This document shows, one piece after another, positions 35,517 through 47,952 of a stretch of 64,000 nucleotides of DNA. A model generated the notes under the pieces. It ran no database searches. It was not told the DNA's origin and was given only the letters and a program-made list of their open reading frames with translations. The position numbers were made by a program, and so were the translations under genes. The DNA lies in the NCBI RefSeq assembly GCF_014356525.2, contig NC_052510.1:55168503-55232502 (forward strand), given 5' to 3'. Each line of letters starts with the position of its first letter. Position 1 is the first letter of the stretch. The DNA comes from Nilaparvata lugens. Its lineage: Eukaryota; Arthropoda; Insecta; Hemiptera; Delphacidae.

Positions 35517-36276
35517 TACTCAAGTAAAGTACTATTAGAGTTTTCAGTTAATAGAAGACACCGGTATATGATTGTAATGATATGATAGTAATATGATTGT
35601 GGATTCAAGGGAAAGAGTTTTGCCAAGAAATAGTTGACATTCAATATTTTCAATATTATTATAGCTGTGAATAAAATTCAGGAAATGTCCTTACAATACA
35701 AGTACAACCAAGCTATGAGCAAGGATCAGAAAAGGAAGAGATTTTGTCAAAAACCTTCAATTTTTTCTCCTATATGGTTGAATCAATCAATAGTCCAACT
35801 CCTAGGAACTCAGGAAGTGAAAGTGCAAATTTTTAGTGAGAGAAATGAAGAACCCAAGACATAACCTATAAACTTGAGTGTTGATAGGAAATGACATTAG
35901 GAAATACGGCAAGGCTGAACATCCAAAAGGATCTCTCTGCCGATAAAAGCCATAAGAGTAAATAAAATAACTCCAATTGATAAAGAAATATTAGACTAAT
36001 CAATTTCATCAAAAATACAAGATAAAAATAGTAATCTTTAGCTTTGATATTGTTGAAAGACGTCAGTATGAATCGTTTATTTTATTTTGTAAAATGAAAC
36101 AGTATGAAACTATGATAATGGCATAGTATGTGACTTGATAATGGCATTAGTAGCCGAAACATATCATGACGAAATAGATTAAAAAGGGGAAGAAAACAAA
36201 TAAAACTAGAATTTGACGATATATCTGTGTTTTTATTTCATAATTTGAAAAGGGTACTCAAATTCATATTTGTAAA
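35517..36276. other. Non-coding stretch, no gene recognised
   Basis: A weak open frame on the plus strand (35634-35864) is not supported by splice signals or homology. Confidence 0.3.
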
Positions 36277-36355
36277 TATCGGGGCACCGAGCTTCGCTCG
36301 TTATTTCTATTTATTGATAAACAGAACACAGTTCTCTAAAATGATTGTGTTCTGT
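36277..36355 (-). repeat. 3' end of the dispersed GCTCGGTGCCCCG repeat
   Basis: Inverted match to 55430-55494: ATATCGGGGCACCGAGCTTCG and the GATAAACAGAACACA segment. The remainder of the repeat is absent. Confidence 0.7.
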
Positions 36356-36384
36356 CACGTTATTCTTTATATTTAAACAACGAT

Positions 36385-36540
36385 TAGCCTCCTGCTTGGC
36401 ATCAGTCGGTAAAGCATGAGATTTAATATAATTAGGGCGTGGTTTTCTAATAGTATTCAGTCTTAAAAAATCTTGATAGGCCTAGATATGGGCTTCTCCA
36501 ATAATTCTTGTAATTCAATAAATAATAAATATATATATAT
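36385..36540 (+). repeat. tRNA-Lys-like SINE relic
   Basis: GGCATCAGTCGGTAAAGCATGAGA followed by AGGGCGTGGTTTTC keeps the A-box and D-arm of a eukaryotic tRNA-Lys and parts of the anticodon and T arms (GGTTTTC for the B box GGTTCGA). The decayed T arm and acceptor stem exclude a working tRNA. About 80 bp of body and an A/T-rich AATAAATAATAAA tail follow, as in tRNA-derived SINEs. Confidence 0.45.
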
Positions 36541-38440
36541 AAATGATACTTATACTATAGTGTTGAGGAATAATAAATAAATTGCACACCATGAAAGTTT
36601 CATACATCTATTACACAAATAATGCAAAGATCAATCGAGGCAAAAAATATATATAGAGCGATAAAAAATATAATATAAAAATAGAACAATATTTTAATCA
36701 GCAAAATATCACAGGCTAAACTTTATATTCTAGATTTATGGCACGAATCATTACCATGTGCCTTTATCTTAAAATCATATGCATTCTTTTGCATGTAGCT
36801 GCGACATGCACTTGCTAATACTTGTCGACTTGGATAATTCAATCAAAAATATGTGCTCTAAGATCAGCTTGATAAATTAGCCACTAATAATCCAAATATA
36901 TATATATATTAAAATCTCTAGTATTTAGTAGATTTATTTGTATCGAATATATATTTTCATCTCAGGGTGCAAGATTCGGCACCTGACGGAATAGGTAGAG
37001 CCATTCATCTAGTGAATTAGAACTATGATAAATTATCGCAAATTGTATTGCAAAAATTAAATATTATATGCATATGTTTAATAGCCTAGATTTCGTACTT
37101 CTTTGATTAAATAGAAATTTCTAAAAATATTGATCTATATATTTTTCTTTCGATTAATACCTTTAATACTAATTTTTACTTGCGCAAGTATTACTCTTAT
37201 TAATTTCTCAATTTATAATAACCCTTTCGGCGAGCTAGCTTTGATCATCAGATTAATTCGAAGCACTAGGGCGCCCATCACTAAATTCAAATTTTAATCA
37301 CTCACGTGTCGAAAATCTTCTTGTAAGCCGCCGATGTCGATCCAACTCCATGTGGTCCGGGAATATGGTAGCCGGAATCGTCTCCTCCAAGGGGTTATAA
37401 ATTTAATTAAAATGAAAAATGACTTCTGCTTCACAGTAGCATCACGAAGTCTTTTAAGAAATTTAATAATTTACTTTAACTTTAACTTTTACAAAAATCA
37501 TTAGTAAGGTACTTCGCTCTAAAATATTTGGGGTCCTCTTATGGTGGCATCTGGCTGGCGAGTGCTGGTTCTTCCTTCTCAAGTTTTACAGATCCTCTTT
37601 CCGACTTTCAAATTAGCATAAAATTTAAATATCTTAATCCTCCGCCATTAAGTTCAAATAGATCTTACAAAAAATACCAAAATATTGCTTAGATTATATG
37701 ATTAATAATTTCTTTGCATTCGAGCCATATCGATAACATAGATTACACAAATTTTTAACACAAATCTAGTACATTTATATAAATATATATAAATATTTTT
37801 GAATTGGCCTACAGTTGCCGCCTATTAACTGCCGTTTTACTATTGGTGCATGCAAATTTTATTCGGTATTCATGCGCCTGGTAACTCTTATTTCCTGAAT
37901 ACATTAAATTATTTTTATTTGGTTTTTTATTTATGCTCTTTGCATGCTAGTTAATATTCTATACATTAATATTAATTCCATGCTACCTAATAATTAGCCA
38001 CGTGGACAGGTGTTTTTTCATATTGCACACCATCTGATTGCAATAAAGCTCTGCCAAGGGGTTTTGGTCCGATTCTACGTTCTTCGGTTTGATCGATCTC
38101 TAGGTCACCGATCCGTGAATACATCTACATAACCTCAATCTTCAAATATTTTACATAATAATCTATTTATGAGCAATAAACTTCCTTCAAATCCTTTTTA
38201 GGTTCTTGTACCATTTAGCCAGAACAAGCTGATGCTATCTAATCTTGGTTATTATCTGCTTGGCGATATTAGCCAATTACTTTATTTTTAGACCTATTAC
38301 TATTTCTGTTAGGGCTTTTTATCTACCCAGATTTAATATGTTACAGTTCACAGCTGGCCATATGTCATCTTATAAATTTCAGGGAGGCGATATTTAGATT
38401 TTTCCTCCACCTACTGGCTAAAGTACTTACTTTACTCCCT
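36541..38440. other. Unrecognised 1.9-kb stretch
   Basis: Composition differs from its surroundings: G+C-richer patches at 37240-37400 and 38040-38120. A TG...CA-type outline (36563 to about 38347) was considered as a solo LTR, but no target duplication was found. No coding frame. Confidence 0.3.
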
Positions 38441-39130
38441 GAAACATAATACTAAAGTGTCACTTTTTCGCTCTCGGTAGTAAAAAACAGAAAAACTCCC
38501 TAGGGAGTAAAAGTGACTCCATTTAAATAACATGGGAAGCATCTCTATTTTAAAAACTTACATTATAATAGGTTAGAAGGTCTAAGCTCAGATGAGAAAG
38601 CATAAAGAGGTGTCTGTCATTGAGTCAACTGAATTCAATACCACAACCAGAAATTTGATCAACTCATGAAATATATATTTGTATGATATTATATTCTTAT
38701 ATTAGTAGACGATAAAAATTTATACAATTTTTAAAATATCTTATTCTATTCAAAATACCAGCCAACGAATATTTTTGATCTGCAATTCAAATCTGAACCG
38801 CGTGATCTGGAGTCAGCCATTTTTGGTAAACACCCAGCTGATATACTTGTTACAACTTTAGCCGATAGATAGCGCAATTGGTAGTGTCAATCAGACGGCC
38901 GGTTTTAAAGTTTTAGATTTTAGGTTATGTTGTTAGGAAATATTGTCACCAATACGTAAGTTATTAAAATGATTTTATTTGCTGTTTCTATAAAAAAATG
39001 TAGATGGAGGAAAAATGTTGTGTACATCACGAGTGAAAAATACTTTTTCTCCCTCAGGAAAATTGTTGCCCTCGGCTTCGCCTCGGGCTTCAAACTTTTC
39101 CCTCAGAGAGAAAAAGTCATACTTTTCACT
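38441..39130. repeat. Region with hairpins rich in CTCCCT motifs
   Basis: 39031-39130 folds into a hairpin with arms of about 40 bp (GAGTGAAAAATACTTTTTCT against its imperfect complement) around TCGGCTTCGCCTCGGGC. 38450-38530 contains related phrases (ACTCCCTAGGGAGTAAAAGT). Probably a transposon of unknown class. Confidence 0.5.
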
Positions 39131-39194
39131 CTAGATATACAAATAACTATTTCACATACTCACGCGCTCACTCACATTTTTACTATCCACAGCT

Positions 39195-39415
39195 GTTTCA
39201 GCCAAAGATGAATAAATTATCCTTTTAATGTTGTTCAGCGAGTTTTCCCAAGGATGAGACCTAGTGCAATCGAATCTTTATATCATAAACCTACTATGTT
39301 CCAAAAATCGTAAGAGCCGTTTTCGAGATCCGTTAAACATAAATAACCAGTTATAAAAATAACCAGATATATGAATACAGAAATTACTCGCTTAAAATGA
39401 TAGGATTTATATAAA
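39195..39415 (-). repeat. 5' part of the dispersed GAGCAATTTCTGT repeat
   Basis: Inverted copy of the first half of 30644-31850 (CGAGTAATTTCTGTATTC, CGGATCTCGAAAACGG, GCACTAGGTCTCATCC when read on the minus strand). The 3' end is lacking. Confidence 0.7.
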
Positions 39416-40866
39416 ACTACAGTATTCCATTGTGAATTCCAACTGATGGTTGAACAGACTCTCCAATGATGCTGCCAGATTCGAGCTGAGAAGTAATAAA
39501 TAAACATACATTTTGTCTCTCAATATTTTTGAAAATAGTTGAGACCTTCCAGCATTGCATATAAGTTATAACATTCGCTATGAAACGCACACGTTTTTTG
39601 AATAACAAGTGAAAAGAGCATGTAGTAGTAACAGAGAGGCTTAGATCGACTCATCTAGCCTGACATTCTGTGCAACAGGGATTTCCTCTCAGAAACTTAA
39701 TCTTCTCTCTTTCCAAACTATCTTCATCCATTTTCCCTCTTCCTTTTTCTTGTTATCAGAGCTGCTTGTGCTTACTTCCAAACCCACCACTTATTGATTG
39801 GAGTCTACCTTTCCTTCACACATACACACTCGGAACTTCTCTCAGTTACAGTTACCTCTCTCACTCTCTCTCTCTCTCTCAATCTCTTTCTCTCTCCCTC
39901 TCTCTCTATCTATCTATCTCTCTTTCTCTCTCTCTTGTTTCCTCCTTTCCATCCATCCGTCAACCACTTGATCTCATCCTTATTCGTTCGTTCTTCAACC
40001 CTTTCAACTGTTTGCTTTTGTTTCATTGAGCATCATTCCCCATCCTGTTGAACCGATCCTTTTTCATGGATACACTTTCCGTCTCGGAGAATCGGATAGA
40101 TATAAAAGCTTCGCTGAAGACATCTGATCCGCTTCAAGGTGATTCCACTCAAAGGCTACATCTATTCAGGGGAAATGTAACTGAATCCAATGAATTAATT
40201 GATCTTTGATATTGTGGTTCTAGAACAATGAACTTGACATGAATAACTCATCAATTAACGATTTGTCTATTGACTCACATGAAAATGAATGATTATCGAA
40301 CATAAGTAATAATAATTCATAGGTAACTCTGTAATAATCTACTGAAGGTTTAATGTATAAGAAGTATTGTGTCGAATTCTATTATAATATCAGGTATTAC
40401 TCTTTATCCAGTTCTGAAAACCACATAAAAAATTGCATTAGCATGTCACAGTTTATGGAAGATTTATTACTAATCATTTCATTTTGATCTATTGCACGGA
40501 TGTAATGTGATTGTAAAGACAGACTATTGTGAAATAATGTCATACTTTGATTGATAGAACCAAAAATATCAATGAATAGAGTCTTGGATAGTTGTTCACA
40601 GGTCAATACTGAGAATGATTTCAAGTGGAAATGATCTTGAGGTACGTACAGATTTACGCGCCGCGAACATGAGCAATTCACTTTTAATCAGCTGATGCCA
40701 AGCTTTATATATTTGTATCTTACCGTTTCTGTAAAAATACATACGTGGATAATTAATTAACAAAATATTCAATCTTAATTATGAAAATTCATTATGAAAT
40801 TATTGAAAAATATAATTTCTGTCCTAATAAAATATAATTGATTATTTTAAACGAGAATGGAACGTA
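39416..40866. other. Non-coding stretch with a long pyrimidine tract
   Basis: 39700-40030 is almost purely C/T on the plus strand, with a CT microsatellite at 39855-39935. No exon supported. The rest shows no repeat or gene. Confidence 0.4.
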
Positions 40867-40975
40867 ATATTACATCGATAAACTTGTATCAGCTACCCGT
40901 CTATAGAAGGCATTGACAAAACAGAGGATCGGCAACGTTTTTCTCCACTGCCATTATAACGTGGACCTCACTATA
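40867..40975 (-). repeat. Solo end of the TGAGGTCCACGTTATAATG MITE
   Basis: Inverted match to 5110-5210 (GTCTATAGAAGGCATTGACA, GGATCGGCAACG, CATTATAACGTGGACCTCA), ending CTATA at 40975. The other half is missing. Confidence 0.8.
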
Positions 40976-41174
40976 TCATAAACAACTTTTTGTAATGTTT
41001 GTTACCTTGAAAAATGTTAGTTTTGATGTTGTAATGTGGAGACCAATTTCGATATACCTCAGACAATATCACACTTTAAGAACGATTGTATGACCGACCG
41101 TTTGACACTCGAGGCAATTAAAAATAACTTTTTCTGTGATCACCATGCAAAAATTAACTCAATCAATCACAGTG

Positions 41175-41290
41175 TCACGATTTATTTATTTATTTCATCG
41201 ACAATCACGAATCATAATTATAATATAATAGGATTGGGAGAAGACAACATGCATAGCCCAAAACTGTTTTCTCCCAAATTTTTACAAATA
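41175..41290 (-). repeat. (AATA)n-tailed retroelement with stem-loop (copy d)
   Basis: On the minus strand: stem GGGAGAAAACA / TGTCTTCTCCC (41238-41277, 10 of 11 pairs) with loop core GGGCTATGC, followed by about 55 bases and an (AAAT)n tail at 41177-41193. Confidence 0.65.
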
Positions 41291-42317
41291 AGTTTCAAAA
41301 AATAATTCAAATTCAAATTCGAATTCAAATAATCTTTATTACTTCTTTACAACATAGGTAATTTACAAGAATAGCAAGCGAGATACATATAGTACACGGA
41401 ATTTCCCCACAAAGACCAATCGTCTGCGTGTGGAGGAGAGTTCCATGGACAGCACATTTGCAATCACAAAATATTTCTTATAATAATTACAAAGTAAATG
41501 AATATTTTTAGAAAAATAAGAAAGATAACTTATTCATAATGAGAGAGGATGGCTCTGAGACCGTGTTACGCTGGGTTACAAATAAGAGAAAGGACTAATT
41601 TATCATTAAAAAAAGGAAAAAATAACATTTATGTATAACATTACAATGAGGTTATAATTTCACTTCTCACATCAAATTTCAATTACATTTCTGAAAATTG
41701 CAAAAATTAAATAAACCAAACTATAATACAGTATCACGATTTCATTCCAAGGACAAATTTGTCGAAACGTTGTCACGTGTCGGAGTGTTTGAGCATAATG
41801 AAATAAGTTCGATTGAGTGCAATCTGTAATCTAAACATGCACGGTTACGGCAGAATGCAAGCAGTCAATGTGAACTTGTTAGGCTGGCACGTCACGCAAA
41901 CCGCCAATTTACCTGTGTAGTGGCTCCTCGACAATTTAAATAAACTCTGAGCTTGTCTCGACTCGTCAACTGCGAAAATATTGATTGCAACACTGACGGT
42001 GACCCTAAATTACTTTCTCTCACCCTGGAATCTCTAATACTATAACCAAAAGTATATCATAGGATTAAAATTATCATTACTCCTCCCAGCAAACGTGAGG
42101 ATATTGGAAGGAAATTAATTGAAGCTTATTGAGTGGAAATAAAAATATTAATAATAAATGAGTTTTTTCTTTGCTGGAAATTATGAATTCTTTTTTGTTA
42201 CAGTTATAGTACCTATATCAATCTAGTATTCAGTAACAGTCTTCTAATCAAAAGATCTTATCAAATTACAATTTTTGACCAATAATTGCATATTGATTGT
42301 TTGATGCAATTCTTTTA
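41291..42317. other. Non-coding stretch, no gene recognised
   Basis: No repeat pair or exon supported. Confidence 0.35.
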
Positions 42318-42956
42318 TCCTATACTATTAAACGAGCAACTTCTGTTTATATGTTTAGATGTTCAGATGTTTGGATGTTTAGATGTTTGTATTTCACCGG
42401 ATCTAGAAAACGACTCTAACGATTCTTACGAAATTCAGAACATAGTAGGTTTATAATATAAAGATTCGTTTGCACTAGGTCTCATCCCTGAGAAAACTCG
42501 CTGAAGGACATTAAAAGGATAATTATTATCCATCCTTGGAAAAACAGATAATAATTATTTCGTCGGCTGTTGATGATGGAAGTGAGTGAGCAAGTTCATG
42601 TGTGTACTGTGTCAAAATTATAACTCTGTTGAACTTTTGTAATCGTTCAATCAAGTACTTAGTGCCGGTTGCAAAAAAGCCGGGTTATTTTCAATCCTGA
42701 TTAATTCCAATAGATCCATCTTTTTTGAATGGTCTTCTCTGATTTGGTTCACGTGAAGTTAATCAGGATTAAATTTTAACCGGCTTTTGTGCAACTGGGC
42801 CTTCATGAGGGGAATTTTTGCATTCCTCTGGGAATTAACCTCAATTTACTGTTATTAGATAGAACATTTCTGTATCAATGTTATTATAATTTTTCTTTCG
42901 TAATAATTTTTTTATGCTTTTGTACTCTAGAGCGAAGCTCGGTCACCGATATTTTC
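42318..42956 (+). repeat. Dispersed GAGCAATTTCTGT...GCTCGG repeat, copy with nested MITE
   Basis: Starts CTATTAAACGAGCAACTTCTG and ends GCGAAGCTCGGTCACCGATA. It includes a short TTTAGATGTT(C/T)AGATGTTTGG repeat near 42350-42390 and is interrupted by the MITE at 42662-42801. Confidence 0.7.
42662..42801. mobile_element. 140-bp MITE with GGTTGCACAAAAGCCGG-type ends
   Basis: Left CCGGTTGCAAAAAAGCCGGG and the complement of the right end, CCAGTTGCACAAAAGCCGGT, are inverted; the arms continue through AATCCTGATTAA. Ends of this type are, from memory, widespread in insect genomes. No clear target duplication. Confidence 0.8.
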
Positions 42957-43640
42957 TACGATAGTTTCACGCATCATTAGAACTACACTACAAATCACTG
43001 TTATTCGAATTCACTAAATTTTATCTTGATAATAAAATATAATTATTCGAATCAAATTATGAATCTGAAATATAATTCAATTGGAATAAGAAACTTTTAT
43101 TCACTCTTTGAAATTATCCTTCACATAAAAATATGTATGAGAGTTTAGAACAATGACATCTCGTGTAGGATTAAAATCAATTGATTGAATTAGATTTTTC
43201 GATTACTCGTTCAAATGCTGTTCTCATTCTTATGAAAACTATGAAATGAATGGGAAATTATGGAGTTATAAAATAATAAAGTGGAATATTGTTGAGTGAT
43301 TTTGAGAAGTAAGCATTGCACTTGAAAATGTGACTGTAGTATTATAATAACTATGACATATCCATAAGATATAGCGGAATAATGGAGTCGCAAAGTTCAC
43401 GTTAGGTTTGGAGTAGATATCGGACAAGAAACTTGAACAGCACCTTATTTCCGGAACAACTCAGAAACTTAGTTCAATGTTTCCCTGCAGGGTTACCCTC
43501 ATATATATTATGCACAAGGGTCCATTAAGATCTTTGGTTAGTGTTTATCTTGTGTATGATAATTATTATAATGAGGCTGGAAAACATTATTAGGTACAAA
43601 AAATGTCAAGAAATACCCATGAAACACTGTCAAACATGGA
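42957..43640. other. Non-coding stretch left of the LTR element
   Basis: No gene or repeat supported. Confidence 0.35.
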
Positions 43641-43644
43641 GATT

Positions 43645-46108
43645 TGTGCCTGCACTTTTTTTAAAGATGCTAAAGAAGACAATTTTGAATAAAATTTAGA
43701 ATTTAGAAATAGGCCGACACATCTAGAAAATACCTGAGTCTATACCTAATTCATGCAGGTGAACGGGCTAGAGTCAAGAAAACTTCAATTAATCTTGCCA
43801 TGCCTGATTTAATAGGTTTATACTATAGAATAACACTACAATTTGAAATAATAGAAAAATACAAACAGCTTCAATAAACATTGGCAGCTAAAATCGAACA
43901 ACAGAAACAACAATATCATGTTACTTTGTTGACATTCTTCATCTGATTCGGGGGCGCATTACTATCCCCGTTTAGATAGCAATACGTCACAAAACCAAAC
44001 AAGATCAGTCATAAAATAACCAATCAATTTCAACATGAAGTTACTCAAGAAAGAAAAAACCCGTTGAACCCAAATTTCGTCGATAGTAACCCATATAACC
44101 CATTTCATAATAATTTTGAATCCCCATCTTTTATTGACATTCTCGAATGAACCTTTGTTTCACTACACTGCACTTTCGTTGGTTTGTACGTTGCTTTATC
44201 GTCGGGGTTACAGTACCTTGTTTTTGGCGGTGAGCTTTTACCGGTTGAATTTGGCTTGACGGCGACGTCCTTTACGTCCCTAGACCTGTCGTCTGAACGG
44301 GTGTCTTGAAGCGGTTTTACATAAAGTTGCGGAACCAAAGGGGTGGTAGTACAAGAAGTTGGTTTGGGGACACACATGAACCGCTGTAAATAAATGTATT
44401 ACAGCATTAATTTCTAACTCTTCCTACAATTCATCAAAAGCTAAAACAGGAGTTATCTATTGATTACAATTAATTAAATTCTCTCATTCTTTGAATCCTC
44501 ATTTTATATAGATTTTTATCTTTAAACTACTGATTCTTTTTATCAGAATTAATGGATCTTTCTTCACAAATAATTCAAATTGAAATGATGCTAACTTATA
44601 TGATATTTTTCGTTTGGTTTGCGAAATCAAATATAATTTTTCATATAGTAGCTCGGCTAGTATTGTTGGAAACTTGTGCGCCAGCCAACATTTATTTTAT
44701 TTATTATTTATGAACTATAGGACTCAATCCAAGTGTAAATAACGGGCATTCGCCCAAAACTGCTCAGAACCTTAATTAAAAATGAACATTCCAGAGTTTA
44801 TGATTTGATTTACCTACAAATACAAGTCCAAAAACTAGTATCAACTGAAATTATGAATTTATCACCTAATAAAACAGACACTTTATAACACAATAAAAGA
44901 AAAAAATATTGAAAATTTCACTTTAAGCAAAGATAATGTTTGCCTTATAAGATTCACCTTTAATTAAATAAAATTAGTAGACACATAGAAAATAATTTAA
45001 ATAGTATTAAAATTGAACATTCATTAATATTAATTTCCTGGAGAAGAAAAACTTTCTTCTTCATCTATTAAGATTTCTATCATAAAAAATTTACTAAATC
45101 ATTCAAAAGCCCTAATGACATAAGAAAACAGAGTCTGAAAAATATAAATTAAAAAATGTCATAAACTCAATATGAACAATTCTTAAAAGTTTCATTTCAA
45201 TTTAAAGGCTATCTTCCTGACTTTCAGCAATACTCTACGATAATATATCTCCAGGAACAATAACTCAAATGTAACGTAACTGAAAACTTTCTATACTTCT
45301 GTAGAAAAAAATTATAAGTATCTTCCATCACTAATAAAATCAAAAGGATTATTCTCAATCAATATTATTAACTTGAAAAATAACAGGCTTTGTTGATAAA
45401 ATCTTTTGATTGAAGTTTCACTTAATTAATTTCCCTAAATTATATTTTAACCTTAGTTTACGTACCTTAGCGGTTATTTGAAGAAACAATTATTCGTACA
45501 TGATGAAGAAACACAATTAAACCTTTCAGGACATGGCACTACTAGTAAATTTAAACATTAATAAAAAATAAAACTAGCTCCTACATTAACTACTGAAATA
45601 AACTTATAAACCTGCCCAAAAAGGGGGAAACATAGTGACTACATCTTTACTCTCGTAGTGCTCCTAGCAAAGTGTCCTCCGGAACGTAATCTGGTCTCTC
45701 GACTGGGGAATCCCCACTACTGTATTTAGAAACAGGTCTCCTATTGGGCGAATGGAATCAATTTGACCAATCGTCGCGTGGCTTCTACAGCCTTTGGACC
45801 AAATAGTAACTGCAAAATCGGTAGTTTGTTATAATTTCAATGCTTGCTGTTTTCCAACTTATCGCATTTTATGTCGCGACAAGAAGGCTAAGTTTTAGAG
45901 ATAAATCCATAATCTACATTCCTCGACGACTCGGAGCCACAATTTTTAAATATCTATCATGGGAAACTCGAAGTCATGGCCGTTCATAATAGAGAGAGAA
46001 AATAATTATTTCGCTAACTCACTTACAATAATGGCTCTAGTCTATTGCGTATTAAATTTACTATTATAACTTGGGAAAAGGCCTGAATTAAAGAGAGTGC
46101 CCGGCACA
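43645..46108 (-). repeat. 3' LTR (2464 bp)
   Basis: Direct repeat of 47953-50413. Its outer end has 21 bases (43651-43671) not present in the other LTR between TGTGCC and AAAGAAGA, either an insertion here or a loss there. Contains the 90-codon frame at 44105-44377. Confidence 0.9.
44105..44377 (-). CDS. Small open frame inside the 3' LTR, possibly spliced
   Basis: 91 codons including the stop, rich in Lys, Thr, Ser and Pro (starts MCVPKPTSCTTTPLVPQL). No known domain. The ATG lies just after an acceptor-like TTTATTTACAG (44384), and a strong donor AAG|GTACGTAA lies upstream at 45466/45465 on the same strand, so a 1.08-kb intron within the LTR is conceivable. The same region of the other LTR has a 1-base insertion and a 19-base insertion that shift the frame. 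It may be a chance frame or a captured host exon. Confidence 0.2.
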   Translation of the reverse strand: MCVPKPTSCTTTPLVPQLYVKPLQDTRSDDRSRDVKDVAVKPNSTGKSSPPKTRYCNPDDKATYKPTKVQCSETKVHSRMSIKDGDSKLL

Positions 46109-46122
46109 CTCCCCTTCCTTCT
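46109..46122 (-). promoter_or_regulatory. Polypurine tract of the LTR element
   Basis: AGAAGGAAGGGGAG on the minus strand, directly before TGTGCC of the 3' LTR. This is where plus-strand DNA synthesis would be primed, and it fixes the element's orientation. Confidence 0.8.
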
Positions 46123-47930
46123 GGTGTGAAACACGCAAAAAGAAATCTAATCAGGATATGTTACCATAGAGGCATTCTGTATGATTTGGAGAGTCGAATT
46201 TCTGGATTGATAGTAGGATCCAATTTGAAGCGGGCCCTCTTCAAAAGAAATCTCTTTAATCATTCCGAAATTCAGCAAAATGTATAACTAATTGAGATTT
46301 GTGGCAAGAGTCAGGACAAAACAATATGGGCGTGTCCACTTTTTAAGTAGGCACTAAAGATGGACCGAGTATAATAATCTTGAATACTTCAATCACTTTA
46401 TTGAGTCCCTGGTTATTTTCTTGGCAAACTCTAACAAGGGAAAACGTTTAAAAGACATCATAGTTTTAATTGGTTCTATGTTACTCTGCTGTTGTAAAAT
46501 ATGAAGTACGTTGATCATAATAGTAAAGGATGAAACTTTTTCACTCAGCTGAATGCATTGAAATCTAACTATCATTACTATAGAGTTGAGAGTGCAACAT
46601 ATTTTTAACAATATAAAGCAATTCAGTAGGCAATACTATTCTACATAGACTACGATTCAAAGATAACAATGGTTGAAATTGCATTATTAGATCAACGCGA
46701 GAGCTATATGACACAAGCGCGATTTTGCATTCCACAATCATGAGAAAAACACTTTTCATTATAATATTCCAGTAGGAAACCTCTACCACAGAACGCTAGT
46801 CAAAACAAAACTATGATAGAGTGCCAGGCTATTATTTATCGCAAACTCAAAGTACGTGACATTTTCTCTAAACACTGGAAGAATAATTCTCAAGGCATGA
46901 TTTGATAATATGAAAATTCAGCTGGAACAACTATCTTAGCATTGGACTGCTACTGCTTGACTTCTGATTAGCAACATTATTGAATTTACCAATACACTAA
47001 CACATTAATAGGCTACTATTACACTATTACTAATTCTCAAGTTCACTGACATTTCCAAACTTACTGGAGCCTCACATAATTATTTCTCAACAATAAACTT
47101 CATATACAACTAGTTTCAATTACTCTACTAGATCTCAAAATATCTCAACTTATTCACATGGAAAACTCTCTCACTCTTCCTTCTCCGTTTTCCTTTGAAC
47201 TAGACTTTACTGGCCAAAGTAAGATTTCTACTATACTGTTAATTACTTTAATTTAATTTTCCCAACAAAAATTCTATTTCTTTTTGACACGAATTTTCCT
47301 ACATATTTCTACCTTATATCCCCATTTAAATTTTTAATCAACCTTTCAACTCTCAACTACAGAATAATTTAAACTCATGCTTAACTCAAGAGATTTTCCC
47401 TTTCACTACTACTATAATGATATTCAACTACCAGACGTGAGACCAGAATACGTACGTTGACATTACAATAATTTCTATCACCATTCACGGAATTACAGAA
47501 TACAAAAAATTTATTCAGTACTTGGAATCAGTTATTTTCACCTATGCTACTTTCTTCTACTAATTTTTATTCTACCGTTAAACATTTAATTTGTCAATCA
47601 ATTTCAATATAAAGTTTTAGAATACTTTCAACTTGAGCTTCAATGATACCTAACTTTATCTTTAAGCACTTCAAAAGATTTTCATTTTAATGGACTTAAC
47701 ATAACTGAATAACTTTCCTGTTTCATCTACAATTATTTAAACTTCAGAAAAATTGGAGTAGCAACAATAAATTATTCATTCAACTCCAAACCCAAATATT
47801 GACAGTTAACACGTTCACAGAATGAATTATTAAGTATAGACTCAGAAAAATTGATCTAGTATTATTAGAGTAAGTTATGAAAAATTTAATTTTTTAGAAA
47901 ATTTGAATTCCAGAGATTTAAATATCTCTA
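46123..47930 (-). other. Internal region of the LTR element, non-coding
   Basis: 1.8 kb, A/T-rich; the longest frames are about 75 codons and show no gag or pol motif (no zinc knuckle, DSG/DTG, YxDD or HHCC). By analogy with LARD-type elements it would serve as packageable RNA only. Confidence 0.7.
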
Positions 47931-47949
47931 GACAGCAGAGTCGGCGCAG
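47931..47949 (-). promoter_or_regulatory. Candidate primer binding site
   Basis: On the minus strand, TGCGCCGACTCTGCTGTC begins four bases after the 5' LTR ends in GGCACA. The place is right for pairing with a tRNA 3' end, but the usual TGG start is missing, so the primer tRNA is not assigned. Confidence 0.4.
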
Positions 47950-47952
47950 TTG

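Noticed and set aside
36385..36460. Functional tRNA-Lys gene
   Set aside because: The T arm and acceptor stem do not pair, so only a relic is supported.
36563..38347. Solo LTR with TG...CA outline
   Set aside because: No matching target duplication, no second copy in the window, ends chosen by eye only.
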